Source: JAMCRM01 sp035561075 (lineage in GTDB: Bacteria; Acidobacteriota; Terriglobia; Bryobacterales; Bryobacteraceae). From it: 64,000 bases of DNA. How positions within the stretch are numbered: position 1 is the first letter of the stretch; the number at the start of each line of letters is the position of its first letter. Where the stretch lies: NCBI GenBank assembly GCA_035561075.1, contig DATMYF010000084.1, forward strand, positions 8,417-72,416, given 5' to 3'. Both the position numbers and the translations under genes were made by a program. Shown here in pieces: positions 17,220 to 24,869 of the stretch. Under the pieces are notes generated by a model. The model searched no databases. It was not told the DNA's origin and saw nothing but the letters and a program-made list of their open reading frames with translations.

Positions 17220-18291
17220 CTCCCAGGTAATTCCCGTAGCCCACAACCACCGTAGACCCCAGCAGGATAAGCAGGCTCAGCGTCAGCAGCCGGATCGTGC
17301 GTGGGCCCGCGCCCTTCCACTCCTTAAGGCCGATTCCCCAAAGCGTGCTGAAGATGATGATGCTGGCCATGTGCATGGTCCAGCTCGAAAACTTGTAGGC
17401 GCCCATCTGGGTCTCGCCCATGCTGTAGAAGAAGAACTGCATGTACCACGTGGTGCCCGCCAGCGCGCAGAAGAGATAATTCGCCATCATGGGCACCCGC
17501 ACCTTGCCTCCGGACTTATCATGCAGGTACGGGCTGACGTACTCGTGCCCGGTTTTGTTGCGGATGTTCAGCGCCGCGCACCAGATGAAATTAGTGGTGA
17601 AGCCGCCGAAAAGCACCACAATCAGCACCGGCAAGCCCTGCCACAAATCCGCGGTGCCGTGCCGGACGGTGAGTGCCTTGATCGGATCGCCCGCCGCAAG
17701 CCCGAATGACATGCAGGCGCTCATCACACCCGAGAAGGTGGCCACCAGAATGCCCTTCTTGAGATTGAACTCTTTGATGGCGGATTTCTTCTGCTGCTCC
17801 GGCATCTCCCGTTCTTTCGAGAGGCCCGCCAGTCCCGCCACCGCGATGCCGGCCAGGCAACACGCGATGCCCAGGAGGATAACCCTGCCTGACTCCGTCC
17901 CGACCACCTTCGTCATGAACTCGCCGTTGAAGATCGGAGGAACGAGTGTGCCGAAGGCCGCGCAATAGCCGAGCGCAATCGCCATCCCCAGCGACATCCC
18001 GAGATACCGCATGGTCAGCCCGAACGTCAGCCCGCCCATGCCCCACATCACGCCGAAGATGTACGTCCAGAAAAGACTGCTGCCCGGAGCTTCTCCGAGC
18101 ACCGCGCGGACGTCGTTAGTGAGGATCAGGGCCAGTGCCCATGGCGCGATGATCCAACTGAAGAAGCCGCCGGCCAGCCAATAGGTTTCCCACGACCAGC
18201 GCTTCACGCCCCGGTACGGAACATAGAAGCTGCCGGAAGCAAGGCCGCCCAGCCAGTGCAGGAAAACGCCGAGTATCGGGTTCGGTATCAT
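17206..18291 (-). CDS. rhaT: L-rhamnose:H+ symporter family transporter
   Basis: This 361-residue inner-membrane protein belongs to the RhaT branch of the drug/metabolite transporter superfamily and should import L-rhamnose or a related deoxy-sugar with protons. Ten hydrophobic segments are visible. Family blocks include LGVFLHWLGGLASGSFYVPY, KRWSWETYWLAGG, FGVMWGMGGLTFGLTMRYLG and SLGMAIALGYCAAFGTLVPP. No rhamnose isomerase, kinase or aldolase gene is in the window, so catabolism must be encoded elsewhere or the substrate differs. It runs convergent to the Oar remnant and starts 446 bp downstream of the mutase large-subunit stop side, separated from the mutase small subunit by 38 bp in the same direction, so co-transcription with the mutase is possible. 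Confidence 0.93.
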   Translation of the reverse strand: MIPNPILGVFLHWLGGLASGSFYVPYRGVKRWSWETYWLAGGFFSWIIAPWALALILTNDVRAVLGEAPGSSLFWTYIFGVMWGMGGLTFGLTMRYLGMSLGMAIALGYCAAFGTLVPPIFNGEFMTKVVGTESGRVILLGIACCLAGIAVAGLAGLSKEREMPEQQKKSAIKEFNLKKGILVATFSGVMSACMSFGLAAGDPIKALTVRHGTADLWQGLPVLIVVLFGGFTTNFIWCAALNIRNKTGHEYVSPYLHDKSGGKVRVPMMANYLFCALAGTTWYMQFFFYSMGETQMGAYKFSSWTMHMASIIIFSTLWGIGLKEWKGAGPRTIRLLTLSLLILLGSTVVVGYGNYLGAGAK

Positions 18292-18329
18292 GTGCGTGGT
18301 AAACCGTCAGGCTACCACGCGTGTCGCCT

Positions 18330-18737
18330 TTACGCGGCGGCGGGTCTGCCGGCGGCGGTCCGGATGAACTCCGCGATTGCCGCCAGTGACGCGCCGGGCT
18401 GAAAGACCTCCGCCACGCCTTGCCGCTTCAACTCAGCGGCGTCTTCGTCCGGGATGATCCCGCCCACCACCACCTTCACGTCCGCCATGTCTTTCTCGCG
18501 CAGCAGCGCCAGAACGCGCGGGACAATGGCCCGGTGGGCGCCGGAGAGGATCGAGAGCCCGATCACCTCCACGTCCTCCTGCAAGGCGGCGTTGACGATC
18601 ATCTCGGGCGTCTGGCGCAGACCGGTGTAGATCACCTCCATACCGGCGTCCCGCAGGGCGCGCGCGATCACTTTGGCGCCGCGGTCATGGCCATCCAGCC
18701 CGGGTTTCGCTACCAGCACTCGAATGGGTCGCGGCAT
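18330..18737 (-). CDS. B12-binding small subunit of an acyl-CoA mutase (isobutyryl/methylmalonyl-CoA mutase family)
   Basis: This 135-residue protein is a free-standing cobalamin-binding Rossmann domain. It carries the base-off/His-on signature DGHDRG (His17 should coordinate cobalt), then GLSILSGAH and VVVGGIIP that line the nucleotide tail. In two-subunit mutases this protein pairs with a separate TIM-barrel subunit; that partner is encoded three bases upstream. The size matches IcmB of isobutyryl-CoA mutase (about 136 residues). Because the substrate-specificity residues sit in the large subunit, this gene alone does not separate isobutyryl- from methylmalonyl-CoA mutase. Confidence 0.93.
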   Translation of the reverse strand: MPRPIRVLVAKPGLDGHDRGAKVIARALRDAGMEVIYTGLRQTPEMIVNAALQEDVEVIGLSILSGAHRAIVPRVLALLREKDMADVKVVVGGIIPDEDAAELKRQGVAEVFQPGASLAAIAEFIRTAAGRPAAA

Positions 18738-18740
18738 GGC

Positions 18741-20333
18741 TCAGATCCGTGTGGCCTCCTGATAGGTGCCGAAGACGTCCCGCAGCGCGTCGCAGATCTC
18801 CCCCAGGGTGGCGTAGGCGCGCACCGCGTCCAGAATGTACGGCATGGTGTTTTCAGTGCCTTCAGCCGAGCGGCGCAACGCGTCGAGCGAGCCCCGCACG
18901 GCGCCATTGTCGCGACGCTTCCGCAAGGCCGCGAGTTTCGCCGCCTGGTGGCGTCCGGCGCTCTCGTCAATCTGCAGCAGTTCGATCGGCTGGTCTTCGG
19001 ATTGATAACGGTTCACCCCCACCACTACCTTTTCCTGCGACTCTACGGCACGCTGGTACTGGTAGCTGGCGTTGGCGATTTCGCCCTGGGGATAGCCCTT
19101 CTCGATAGCCGGGATCATCCCGCCCATCTCGTCGATGCGGCGGATGTAGTCGCGCGCTCCGGCTTCCTCGTCGAGCGTCAAGCGCTCCACGAAGTAGCTT
19201 CCGCCCAGCGGGTCCGGCGTGTTCACCACCCCGGTCTCGTGCGCGATCACCTGCTGGGTGCGCAATGCCAGGGTGACGGCCTGCTCGCCCGGCAGCGCGT
19301 ACGCCTCGTCGAGCGAGTTGGTGTGCAGCGACTGAGCTCCCCCCAGCACAGCCGCCATAGCCTGAATGGACGTCCGCACCACGTTGTTATACGGCTGCTG
19401 CCATGTGAGCGAGCATCCCGCCGTCTGGGCGTGGAACCGCAGTTTCATGCTGCGTTCGTCCCGCGCGCCGAAGCGGTCGCGCGTGATGTGCGCCCATAAG
19501 CGGCGCGCCGCGCGATACTTCGCGATCTCCTCGAAAAAGTCGTTGTGGGCGTTGAAAAAGAAGCTCAGCCGGGGAGCGAATTCGTCTATGGCAAGGCCGC
19601 GCCCGAGCGCCCACTCGACATATTCAATGCCGTCGCGAAGTGTGAACGCCAGTTCCTGCACGGCCGTGGAACCGGCCTCCCGGATGTGGTACCCGCTGAT
19701 CGAAACCGGGTTGAAGCGCGGCACGCGACGCGCCCCGAACTCGATGGTGTCGGTCACCAGGCGCATCGATTGCCTGGGCGGAAAAATGTACTCCTTCTGC
19801 GCGATGTACTCTTTCAGGATGTCGTTCTGGAGTGTGCCCGAAAGCCGCTCGAATGGCACCCCCTGCTGCTCCGCCACCGCTAGGTACATGGCCCAGAGGA
19901 TGGACGCCGGGGAGTTGATGGTCATCGAGACCGTCACGTCCGCCAGCGGGATGCCGCGGAACAGTATCTCCATATCTTCGAGCGACGAAACGCCGGCCCC
20001 GCATTTCCCCACTTCTCCCTCGGCCAGGGCATGGTCCGCGTCATAGCCCATCAGGGTGGGAAGATCGAAAGCCACCGAGAGCCCGGTTTGCCCCTGCTCC
20101 AGAAGGTAGTGATAGCGCCGGTTGGTCTCCTCGGGGGTGGCGAAGCCGGAGAATTGCCGCATCGTCCAAAGCTTGCCCCGGTACATCGTACGGTGGATGC
20201 CCCGGGTGTAAGGGAACTCGCCGGGTGCACCCAGGTCCCGCGCACCGTCGAAATCCGCCAGATGCTCCGGGCCGTACAGCGGCTCGACAGGCACCCCGCT
20301 CAAGGTGGTGAATGGCCCCTCCGCGACTTTCAT
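18741..20333 (-). CDS. B12-dependent acyl-CoA mutase large subunit, isobutyryl-CoA mutase-like active site
   Basis: This 530-residue protein is the TIM-barrel, substrate-binding subunit of an adenosylcobalamin mutase. Conserved family blocks are TMRQFSGFATPEETNRRYHY, GLSVAFDLPTLMGYD, MTINSPA and GTLQNDILKEYIAQ. In methylmalonyl-CoA mutase the substrate carboxylate is bound by Tyr89 and Arg207; isobutyryl-CoA mutase has Phe80 and Gln198. Here the equivalent positions are Phe61 and Gln179, with the same spacing of 118 residues, so isobutyryl-CoA/n-butyryl-CoA isomerisation is the better prediction although homology search would return methylmalonyl-CoA mutase. The stop lies three bases before the B12 subunit start. 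It is divergent from the cysM operon, 152 bp apart. No MeaB-type G-protein chaperone is adjacent. Confidence 0.93.
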   Translation of the reverse strand: MKVAEGPFTTLSGVPVEPLYGPEHLADFDGARDLGAPGEFPYTRGIHRTMYRGKLWTMRQFSGFATPEETNRRYHYLLEQGQTGLSVAFDLPTLMGYDADHALAEGEVGKCGAGVSSLEDMEILFRGIPLADVTVSMTINSPASILWAMYLAVAEQQGVPFERLSGTLQNDILKEYIAQKEYIFPPRQSMRLVTDTIEFGARRVPRFNPVSISGYHIREAGSTAVQELAFTLRDGIEYVEWALGRGLAIDEFAPRLSFFFNAHNDFFEEIAKYRAARRLWAHITRDRFGARDERSMKLRFHAQTAGCSLTWQQPYNNVVRTSIQAMAAVLGGAQSLHTNSLDEAYALPGEQAVTLALRTQQVIAHETGVVNTPDPLGGSYFVERLTLDEEAGARDYIRRIDEMGGMIPAIEKGYPQGEIANASYQYQRAVESQEKVVVGVNRYQSEDQPIELLQIDESAGRHQAAKLAALRKRRDNGAVRGSLDALRRSAEGTENTMPYILDAVRAYATLGEICDALRDVFGTYQEATRI

Positions 20334-20485
20334 CTGCCGATATTTTACCGCCCGCCCGATTTTAGCCCCGTACGACGCCTCACGTTACAAGGATCACCCT
20401 ATTGTCTAGCGATAATGGGGAGATCTACAATAAAGAGACAGAAACGCGACCGCAGAGCAAGGAACGCATCCAAAAGGGGACGAGG

Positions 20486-21439
20486 ATGGCACAGGCGGCT
20501 ACATTTCCGGGCGTTGCGCGCCTTCGCGCAACAGGGCTTCTGGACACCATCGGGGACACGCCGTTGCTGCGCCTGGAAGCCATCTCCGCGGCATTCCCGG
20601 GCGTCGAGATCTGCGCCAAGGCGGAGTACGCGAACCCCGGCGGCTCGGTGAAGGACCGTCCGGCACTCAGCATGATTCTGGAGGGCGAGCGCTCGGGTGC
20701 GCTGAGCCATGGGCGCATCATCCTGGATGCCACGAGTGGAAACACCGGCATTGCCTACGCCATGATTGCGGCGGCGCGCGGCTATCGGGTGAAGCTATGT
20801 CTGCCGGCCAACGCCTCCCCCGAGCGGAAACGGATCCTGAAAGCTTACGGCGCGGAGGTCGTCCTGACCGACGCGGCAGAGGGCTCGGACGGAGCAATCC
20901 GCGTGTGCCGCCAGATCTACGAAGCTGACCCCGACCGCTACTTCTACCCGGACCAGTACAATAACCCGGCCAACTGGCGCGCGCACTACGAGACCACCGG
21001 TCCCGAGATCATCGTTCAGACCGGGCGCGAGATCACGCACTTCGTCGCCGGCCTGGGCACCAGCGGGACCTTCATGGGGGTCACGCGTCGCCTGCGCCGC
21101 GAACTGCCCCGCATTGAATGCCTGGCGGTGCAGCCGGATTCGCCTTTCCACGGTCTCGAAGGCATGAAGCACATGCGCACCGCAATGGTGCCGGGAATCT
21201 ACGACGAACACCTGGCCGACGGGGTACTGGAGGTTGCCACCGAGGACGCCTACCGCATGGTGCGGCGGCTGGCTCGCGAAGAAGGGGTGCTGGCGGGGAT
21301 CTCCTCCGGCGCTAACGTGCATGCAGCCGTCCGGGTCGCAGGACAACTCGCTGCCCAGGGCCGTTCCGGGGTGGTGGTGACCATTCTGTGCGACGGCGCC
21401 GACAAATACCTGAGTGAGCACTTCTGGGACGAGGAATGA
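20486..21439 (+). CDS. cysM: Cysteine synthase, CysM-type (likely uses the sulfur-carrier protein encoded downstream)
   Basis: This 317-residue fold-type II PLP enzyme forms cysteine from an activated serine. The PLP lysine is in NPGGSVKDRPALSM, the substrate loop is TSGNTGIAYA and the phosphate-binding loop is GLGTSGTFMG. The ATG at 20486 follows GGGGACGAGG; a TTG at 20402 in the same frame would add 28 low-complexity residues and is less likely. The gene overlaps the JAMM hydrolase by ATGA, and a CysO-MoeZ fusion follows. This is the gene set of the Mycobacterium tuberculosis CysM-CysO-Mec pathway, in which the protein thiocarboxylate, not free sulfide, donates sulfur. Assignment to that pathway rests mainly on this context. 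Confidence 0.92.
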   Translation: MAQAATFPGVARLRATGLLDTIGDTPLLRLEAISAAFPGVEICAKAEYANPGGSVKDRPALSMILEGERSGALSHGRIILDATSGNTGIAYAMIAAARGYRVKLCLPANASPERKRILKAYGAEVVLTDAAEGSDGAIRVCRQIYEADPDRYFYPDQYNNPANWRAHYETTGPEIIVQTGREITHFVAGLGTSGTFMGVTRRLRRELPRIECLAVQPDSPFHGLEGMKHMRTAMVPGIYDEHLADGVLEVATEDAYRMVRRLAREEGVLAGISSGANVHAAVRVAGQLAAQGRSGVVVTILCDGADKYLSEHFWDEE

Positions 21440-21861
21440 TTCGCATTGAAGAGCAGCCTTGGAGCGTGATGGTCGGTCACGCGCAATCCGTCTACCCCAA
21501 TGAGTGCTGCGGGGCGATGATCGGCTCGGGCGCCGACGGCGAGCGTGTGGTCCGGCTGGCGGTGCCGCTCGAAAACGCCTTCGCCGGCGAGCAGGGCGCG
21601 CGCTACGAACTGCGCCCCGAGGACCTGCTGCGCGCGGACCGTGAAGCCCGCGCCCGCGGCATGGACCTGATCGGCATCTACCACTCCCACCCCGATTGCG
21701 GCGCCTACTTTTCCGACACGGACCTGAAGAACTCCTGCCCTTGGTATTCCTTCGTGGTCCTTTCGGTGAAGGGGGGCCGCTTCGATCATGCGGCGAGTTT
21801 CCTGCCCGACCCGGAGCAGACCGCCGCCGAACAGGAAGAAATGATATGGCCAAAATCTTAA
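21436..21861 (+). CDS. JAMM/MPN+ metallopeptidase, Mec-like CysO-cysteine hydrolase
   Basis: This 141-residue protein is a single JAMM (MPN+) zinc peptidase domain. The complete metal-binding motif HxHx7SxxD is seen as HSHPDCGAYFSDTD, and an upstream glutamate is supplied by the NECCGAMIG segment. In the actinobacterial CysO pathway the homologous Mec releases cysteine from the C-terminal glycine of CysO; related enzymes also trim extra residues that follow a sulfur carrier's diglycine. Start and stop both overlap neighbours (ATGA with cysM, 16 bases with the CysO-MoeZ fusion), indicating tight translational coupling. Because the carrier here is fused to its E1, this enzyme may also have to cut the fusion. 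Confidence 0.9.
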   Translation: MIRIEEQPWSVMVGHAQSVYPNECCGAMIGSGADGERVVRLAVPLENAFAGEQGARYELRPEDLLRADREARARGMDLIGIYHSHPDCGAYFSDTDLKNSCPWYSFVVLSVKGGRFDHAASFLPDPEQTAAEQEEMIWPKS

Positions 21862-23270
21862 TACCCACCGCCCTGCGGCAGTACGCGGGGAAACAGGACG
21901 CCGTGGAACTCGGTGGCGCTACTGTCGGGGAGGTGCTGAATGCCCTCACCGCGCGCCATGAAGAGCTGCGGCGCCACCTCTACAGCGATGAGGGCAAGCT
22001 GCGCAGCTTCGTCAACGTGTATGTGAATGATGAGGACATCCGGTATCTCAAAAAAGACGCCACGCCGGTTGGGGAAGGCGACACCATTTCGATCGTCCCC
22101 AGCATCGCCGGCGGCTCCACCGCGGTAGAGGCGCTCTCGCAAGAGGAGGTGTCGCGCTACAGCCGGCACCTCATCATCCCGGAGGTCGGCGTCGAGGGGC
22201 AGCTCAAACTGAAGCAGGCCAAGGTGCTGCTGGTGGGTGCGGGCGGCCTGGGTGCACCGGTCGGCCTGTATCTGGCGGCCGCGGGGGTGGGGCGCATCGG
22301 CATCGTCGATTTCGATGTGGTGGATCTGAGTAACTTGCAGCGGCAGGTCATTCACGGTACCAGCGACTTAGGCCGCAAGAAGTTGGACTCCGCCGCCGAA
22401 ACCATGCGGGACATCAACCCGCATCTCCGGATCGACCGCCACGAGACGGCGCTGACCAGCGAGAACGCCCTCGCCATCATCAAGGACTACGACATGGTGG
22501 TGGACGGGACCGATAACTTCCCCACCCGCTATCTCGTGAACGACGCCTGCGTGCTCTCCGGCAAGCCCAACGTTTACGGTTCGATTTTCCGCTTCGAGGG
22601 ACAGGCGACCGTATTCGCCTATCCGGGCGGACCCTGCTACCGCTGCCTCTATTCCGAGCCGCCACCGCCCGGCCTTGTGCCGAGTTGTGCGGAGGGCGGG
22701 GTGCTGGGGATTCTGCCAGGGACCATTGGGTTGATCCAGGCCACCGAGGCCGTGAAGCTGATTCTTGGAATCGGGGAGCCCCTGGTGGGGCGGCTGCTGC
22801 TGTACGACGCCCTCGCCATGCGCTTCCGTGAGCTGAAGCTGCGCAAGAACCCGGAGTGCCCGGTTTGCGGCGAGCACCCTACGATTATGAAGCTGATCGA
22901 TTATCACCAGTTCTGCGGAGTCCCGAAACAGCCCGAGGCGCCCAAGGTGGAAGAGGGCGATATCGACGCAATGGAGTTGAATGCCAAGCTGCAGCGCGGC
23001 GACGACTTCGTCCTGCTCGATGTTCGCGAGCCTCACGAGTACAACATCGCCCGCATCCCGAAATCGCGGCTGATCCCACTGGGTGAACTGCCGCGCCGCG
23101 TCGACGAGCTGAGCCCGGAAGACGAGATCGTGGCCCATTGCCGCAGCGGAGTCCGCAGCGCCAAAGCCGTGGACTTCCTCAAAAAGCGCGGTTTCCGCAA
23201 TGTGCGCAACATGGCCGGCGGCATCCTCGCCTGGAGCGACAAGGTCGACCCGTCGGTGCCGAAGTACTGA
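21846..23270 (+). CDS. Fusion of sulfur-carrier protein (CysO/ThiS-MoaD-like), MoeB/E1-like adenylyltransferase and rhodanese
   Basis: This 474-residue protein joins three normally separate steps. Residues 1-90 are a beta-grasp sulfur carrier ending in SIAGG, closely resembling CysO (FVNVYVNDEDIRY, GDTISIVPSIAGG). Residues 97-345 are an E1-like adenylyltransferase with the nucleotide loop GAGGLG at 131-136, zinc cysteines 264/267 and 338/341, and the conserved Cys281 in SCAEGGVLG. The last 100 residues are a rhodanese with active-site Cys432 in CRSGVRS. The E1 plus rhodanese layout is that of MoeZ. The diglycine (89-90) is internal, so it cannot be thiocarboxylated unless the chain is cut after it. 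The start is the ATG at 21846, inside the JAMM gene. Confidence 0.93.
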   Translation: MAKILIPTALRQYAGKQDAVELGGATVGEVLNALTARHEELRRHLYSDEGKLRSFVNVYVNDEDIRYLKKDATPVGEGDTISIVPSIAGGSTAVEALSQEEVSRYSRHLIIPEVGVEGQLKLKQAKVLLVGAGGLGAPVGLYLAAAGVGRIGIVDFDVVDLSNLQRQVIHGTSDLGRKKLDSAAETMRDINPHLRIDRHETALTSENALAIIKDYDMVVDGTDNFPTRYLVNDACVLSGKPNVYGSIFRFEGQATVFAYPGGPCYRCLYSEPPPPGLVPSCAEGGVLGILPGTIGLIQATEAVKLILGIGEPLVGRLLLYDALAMRFRELKLRKNPECPVCGEHPTIMKLIDYHQFCGVPKQPEAPKVEEGDIDAMELNAKLQRGDDFVLLDVREPHEYNIARIPKSRLIPLGELPRRVDELSPEDEIVAHCRSGVRSAKAVDFLKKRGFRNVRNMAGGILAWSDKVDPSVPKY

Positions 23271-23356
23271 GGTAGTCCGAGCACTCTGGCGCCTGGTGTG
23301 ATGGACGTCTTTGCTGTGGCAGGAACTTAGAATGCGCCCGGGGCGTCCAATCCGCC

Positions 23357-24838
23357 ATGCGCCACATTTGCGTGTCGATCCTGGCGGCTGCCGCTTCCTT
23401 CGCCGCCGACCCCGCTCTCACCGTCTACAACCAGCAGTTCGCGATCGTCAGGGAGACCATCCCGCTCAAGCTTCAGGCCGGCGCCAATCGCATTGAATTC
23501 GCCGGTGTGACCGCCAGTGTTGAGCCCGAATCCGTGATCCTGCGCGATCCCGCTGGCAAGCGGGCGCTCTCCATCCTGGAGCAGAACTATCGCGCCGATC
23601 CCATCGCACTCGAAGCCCTGCTGGCCGCTTACGAGGGCAAGACCATCGAGTTCCAGGTCCGCAGCGCCGACCGGACCGAGATCGTCCAGGGCAAGATCAT
23701 CCGTGCCGGAAGCATGCCGCGCACGATGTACGACCCCGCCGCTTACAGCATGAGACAGCAGATGGCCATGCCGTCGCCACCCATCATCGAAGTCGCCGGC
23801 AAACTGCGTTTCGAGCTGCCCGGCACGCCGCTCTTCCCCGCGCTGAGCGCCGGCGCGCAGCTCAAGCCCGCGCTTACGTGGATCATTCATACCGGCACAG
23901 CCGGCCCGCTCGATGCGGAATTGTCCTATGCCTCCGGCGGTTTCAACTGGGAGGCCGACTACAACATCGTCCAGGGTGCGGCCGGCACCATCGATCTGAC
24001 CGGCTGGGTGACCATCGAAAACCGCAGCGGCAAGGCGTTCGAGAACGCGGCCGTCAAGCTCATGGCCGGGGATGTGAACAAAGTCGCGCCGCGAGGCGGA
24101 GTGGGCGGCGGGGTCGTCGGCGGTCTGGTCAGCAGCGCAGGTATGGCCGGGCAGGTCGCGCCAGTCACGGAGAAGACGTTCGACGAATACCACCTCTACA
24201 CCCTGCCGCGCCCCGTTACCCTGCTCGATAAGGAGTCGAAGCAGGTCGAATTTCTGCGCGCACAAGGTATTAAGGCCGAGGTGCTCTACGTCTACGACGG
24301 CGCCAACATCGACTGGAACCGCTATCGCCACGCGCCCGCCGAAATGCTGCGGCAGGATACCGGCTTCGGGGCGCAATCCCAAAGCAAGGTCTGGGTCATG
24401 CGGGAATTCATCAATACTACCGCCAACCGGCTTGGCATGGCCCTCCCCAAGGGCAAGGCGCGGTTCTATCGCCGCGACACCGATGGCCGCATGGAGTTCA
24501 CCGGCGAAGACACCATCGACCACACGCCTGAAAACGAGCGCATTCGCGTCTTCACCGGCGCCGCGTTCGATATCGTTGGGGAGCGCCGCCGCACCAGCTT
24601 CCGCATCGATCATGGCCGCCAGTCGGCTGACGAATCCTTCGAAATCAAAGTCCGGAACCGCAAGAAAGAGCCCGCCGAGGTGCGCGTTGTGGAACACATG
24701 TACCGCTGGACCGGTTGGGAAATCCCGGTCAGCTCCATGCCTCCGAACAAGACTGATGCCCAGACCGCAGAGTTTCGGGTCTCGCTTCAGCCAGGTGAGG
24801 AGAAGACTGTCACCTACGCCGTTCACTACCAGTGGTGA
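23357..24838 (+). CDS. Exported DUF4139-domain protein
   Basis: This 493-residue protein starts with a short signal peptide (ICVSILAAAASFAAD). The N-terminal part (TVYNQQFAIVRETIPLKLQAG onward, then VEPESVILRDP) and the C-terminal block (FDEYHLYTLPRPVTLLDKES, RHAPAEM, VWVMREFINT, GKARFYRRDTDGRMEFTGED) match the DUF4139 family. The ending PGEEKTVTYAVHYQW is typical. The biochemical role of the family is unknown. It begins 86 bp after the cysteine operon and is followed 31 bp later by another secreted protein gene on the same strand. No promoter was recognised. Confidence 0.88.
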   Translation: MRHICVSILAAAASFAADPALTVYNQQFAIVRETIPLKLQAGANRIEFAGVTASVEPESVILRDPAGKRALSILEQNYRADPIALEALLAAYEGKTIEFQVRSADRTEIVQGKIIRAGSMPRTMYDPAAYSMRQQMAMPSPPIIEVAGKLRFELPGTPLFPALSAGAQLKPALTWIIHTGTAGPLDAELSYASGGFNWEADYNIVQGAAGTIDLTGWVTIENRSGKAFENAAVKLMAGDVNKVAPRGGVGGGVVGGLVSSAGMAGQVAPVTEKTFDEYHLYTLPRPVTLLDKESKQVEFLRAQGIKAEVLYVYDGANIDWNRYRHAPAEMLRQDTGFGAQSQSKVWVMREFINTTANRLGMALPKGKARFYRRDTDGRMEFTGEDTIDHTPENERIRVFTGAAFDIVGERRRTSFRIDHGRQSADESFEIKVRNRKKEPAEVRVVEHMYRWTGWEIPVSSMPPNKTDAQTAEFRVSLQPGEEKTVTYAVHYQW

Positions 24839-24869
24839 CGCGCGCCCGGTGATACGCTGGAAGTAATCC

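Noticed and set aside
16960..17709. A 249-codon plus-strand frame running from the Oar remnant into rhaT
   Set aside because: Only the first 60 codons resemble a receptor; the rest is antisense to the well-supported rhaT gene.
20385..20416. Possible promoter TTACAA ... GATAAT upstream of cysM
   Set aside because: The 20-base spacer is outside the normal range and no other support exists, although GATAAT is well placed.
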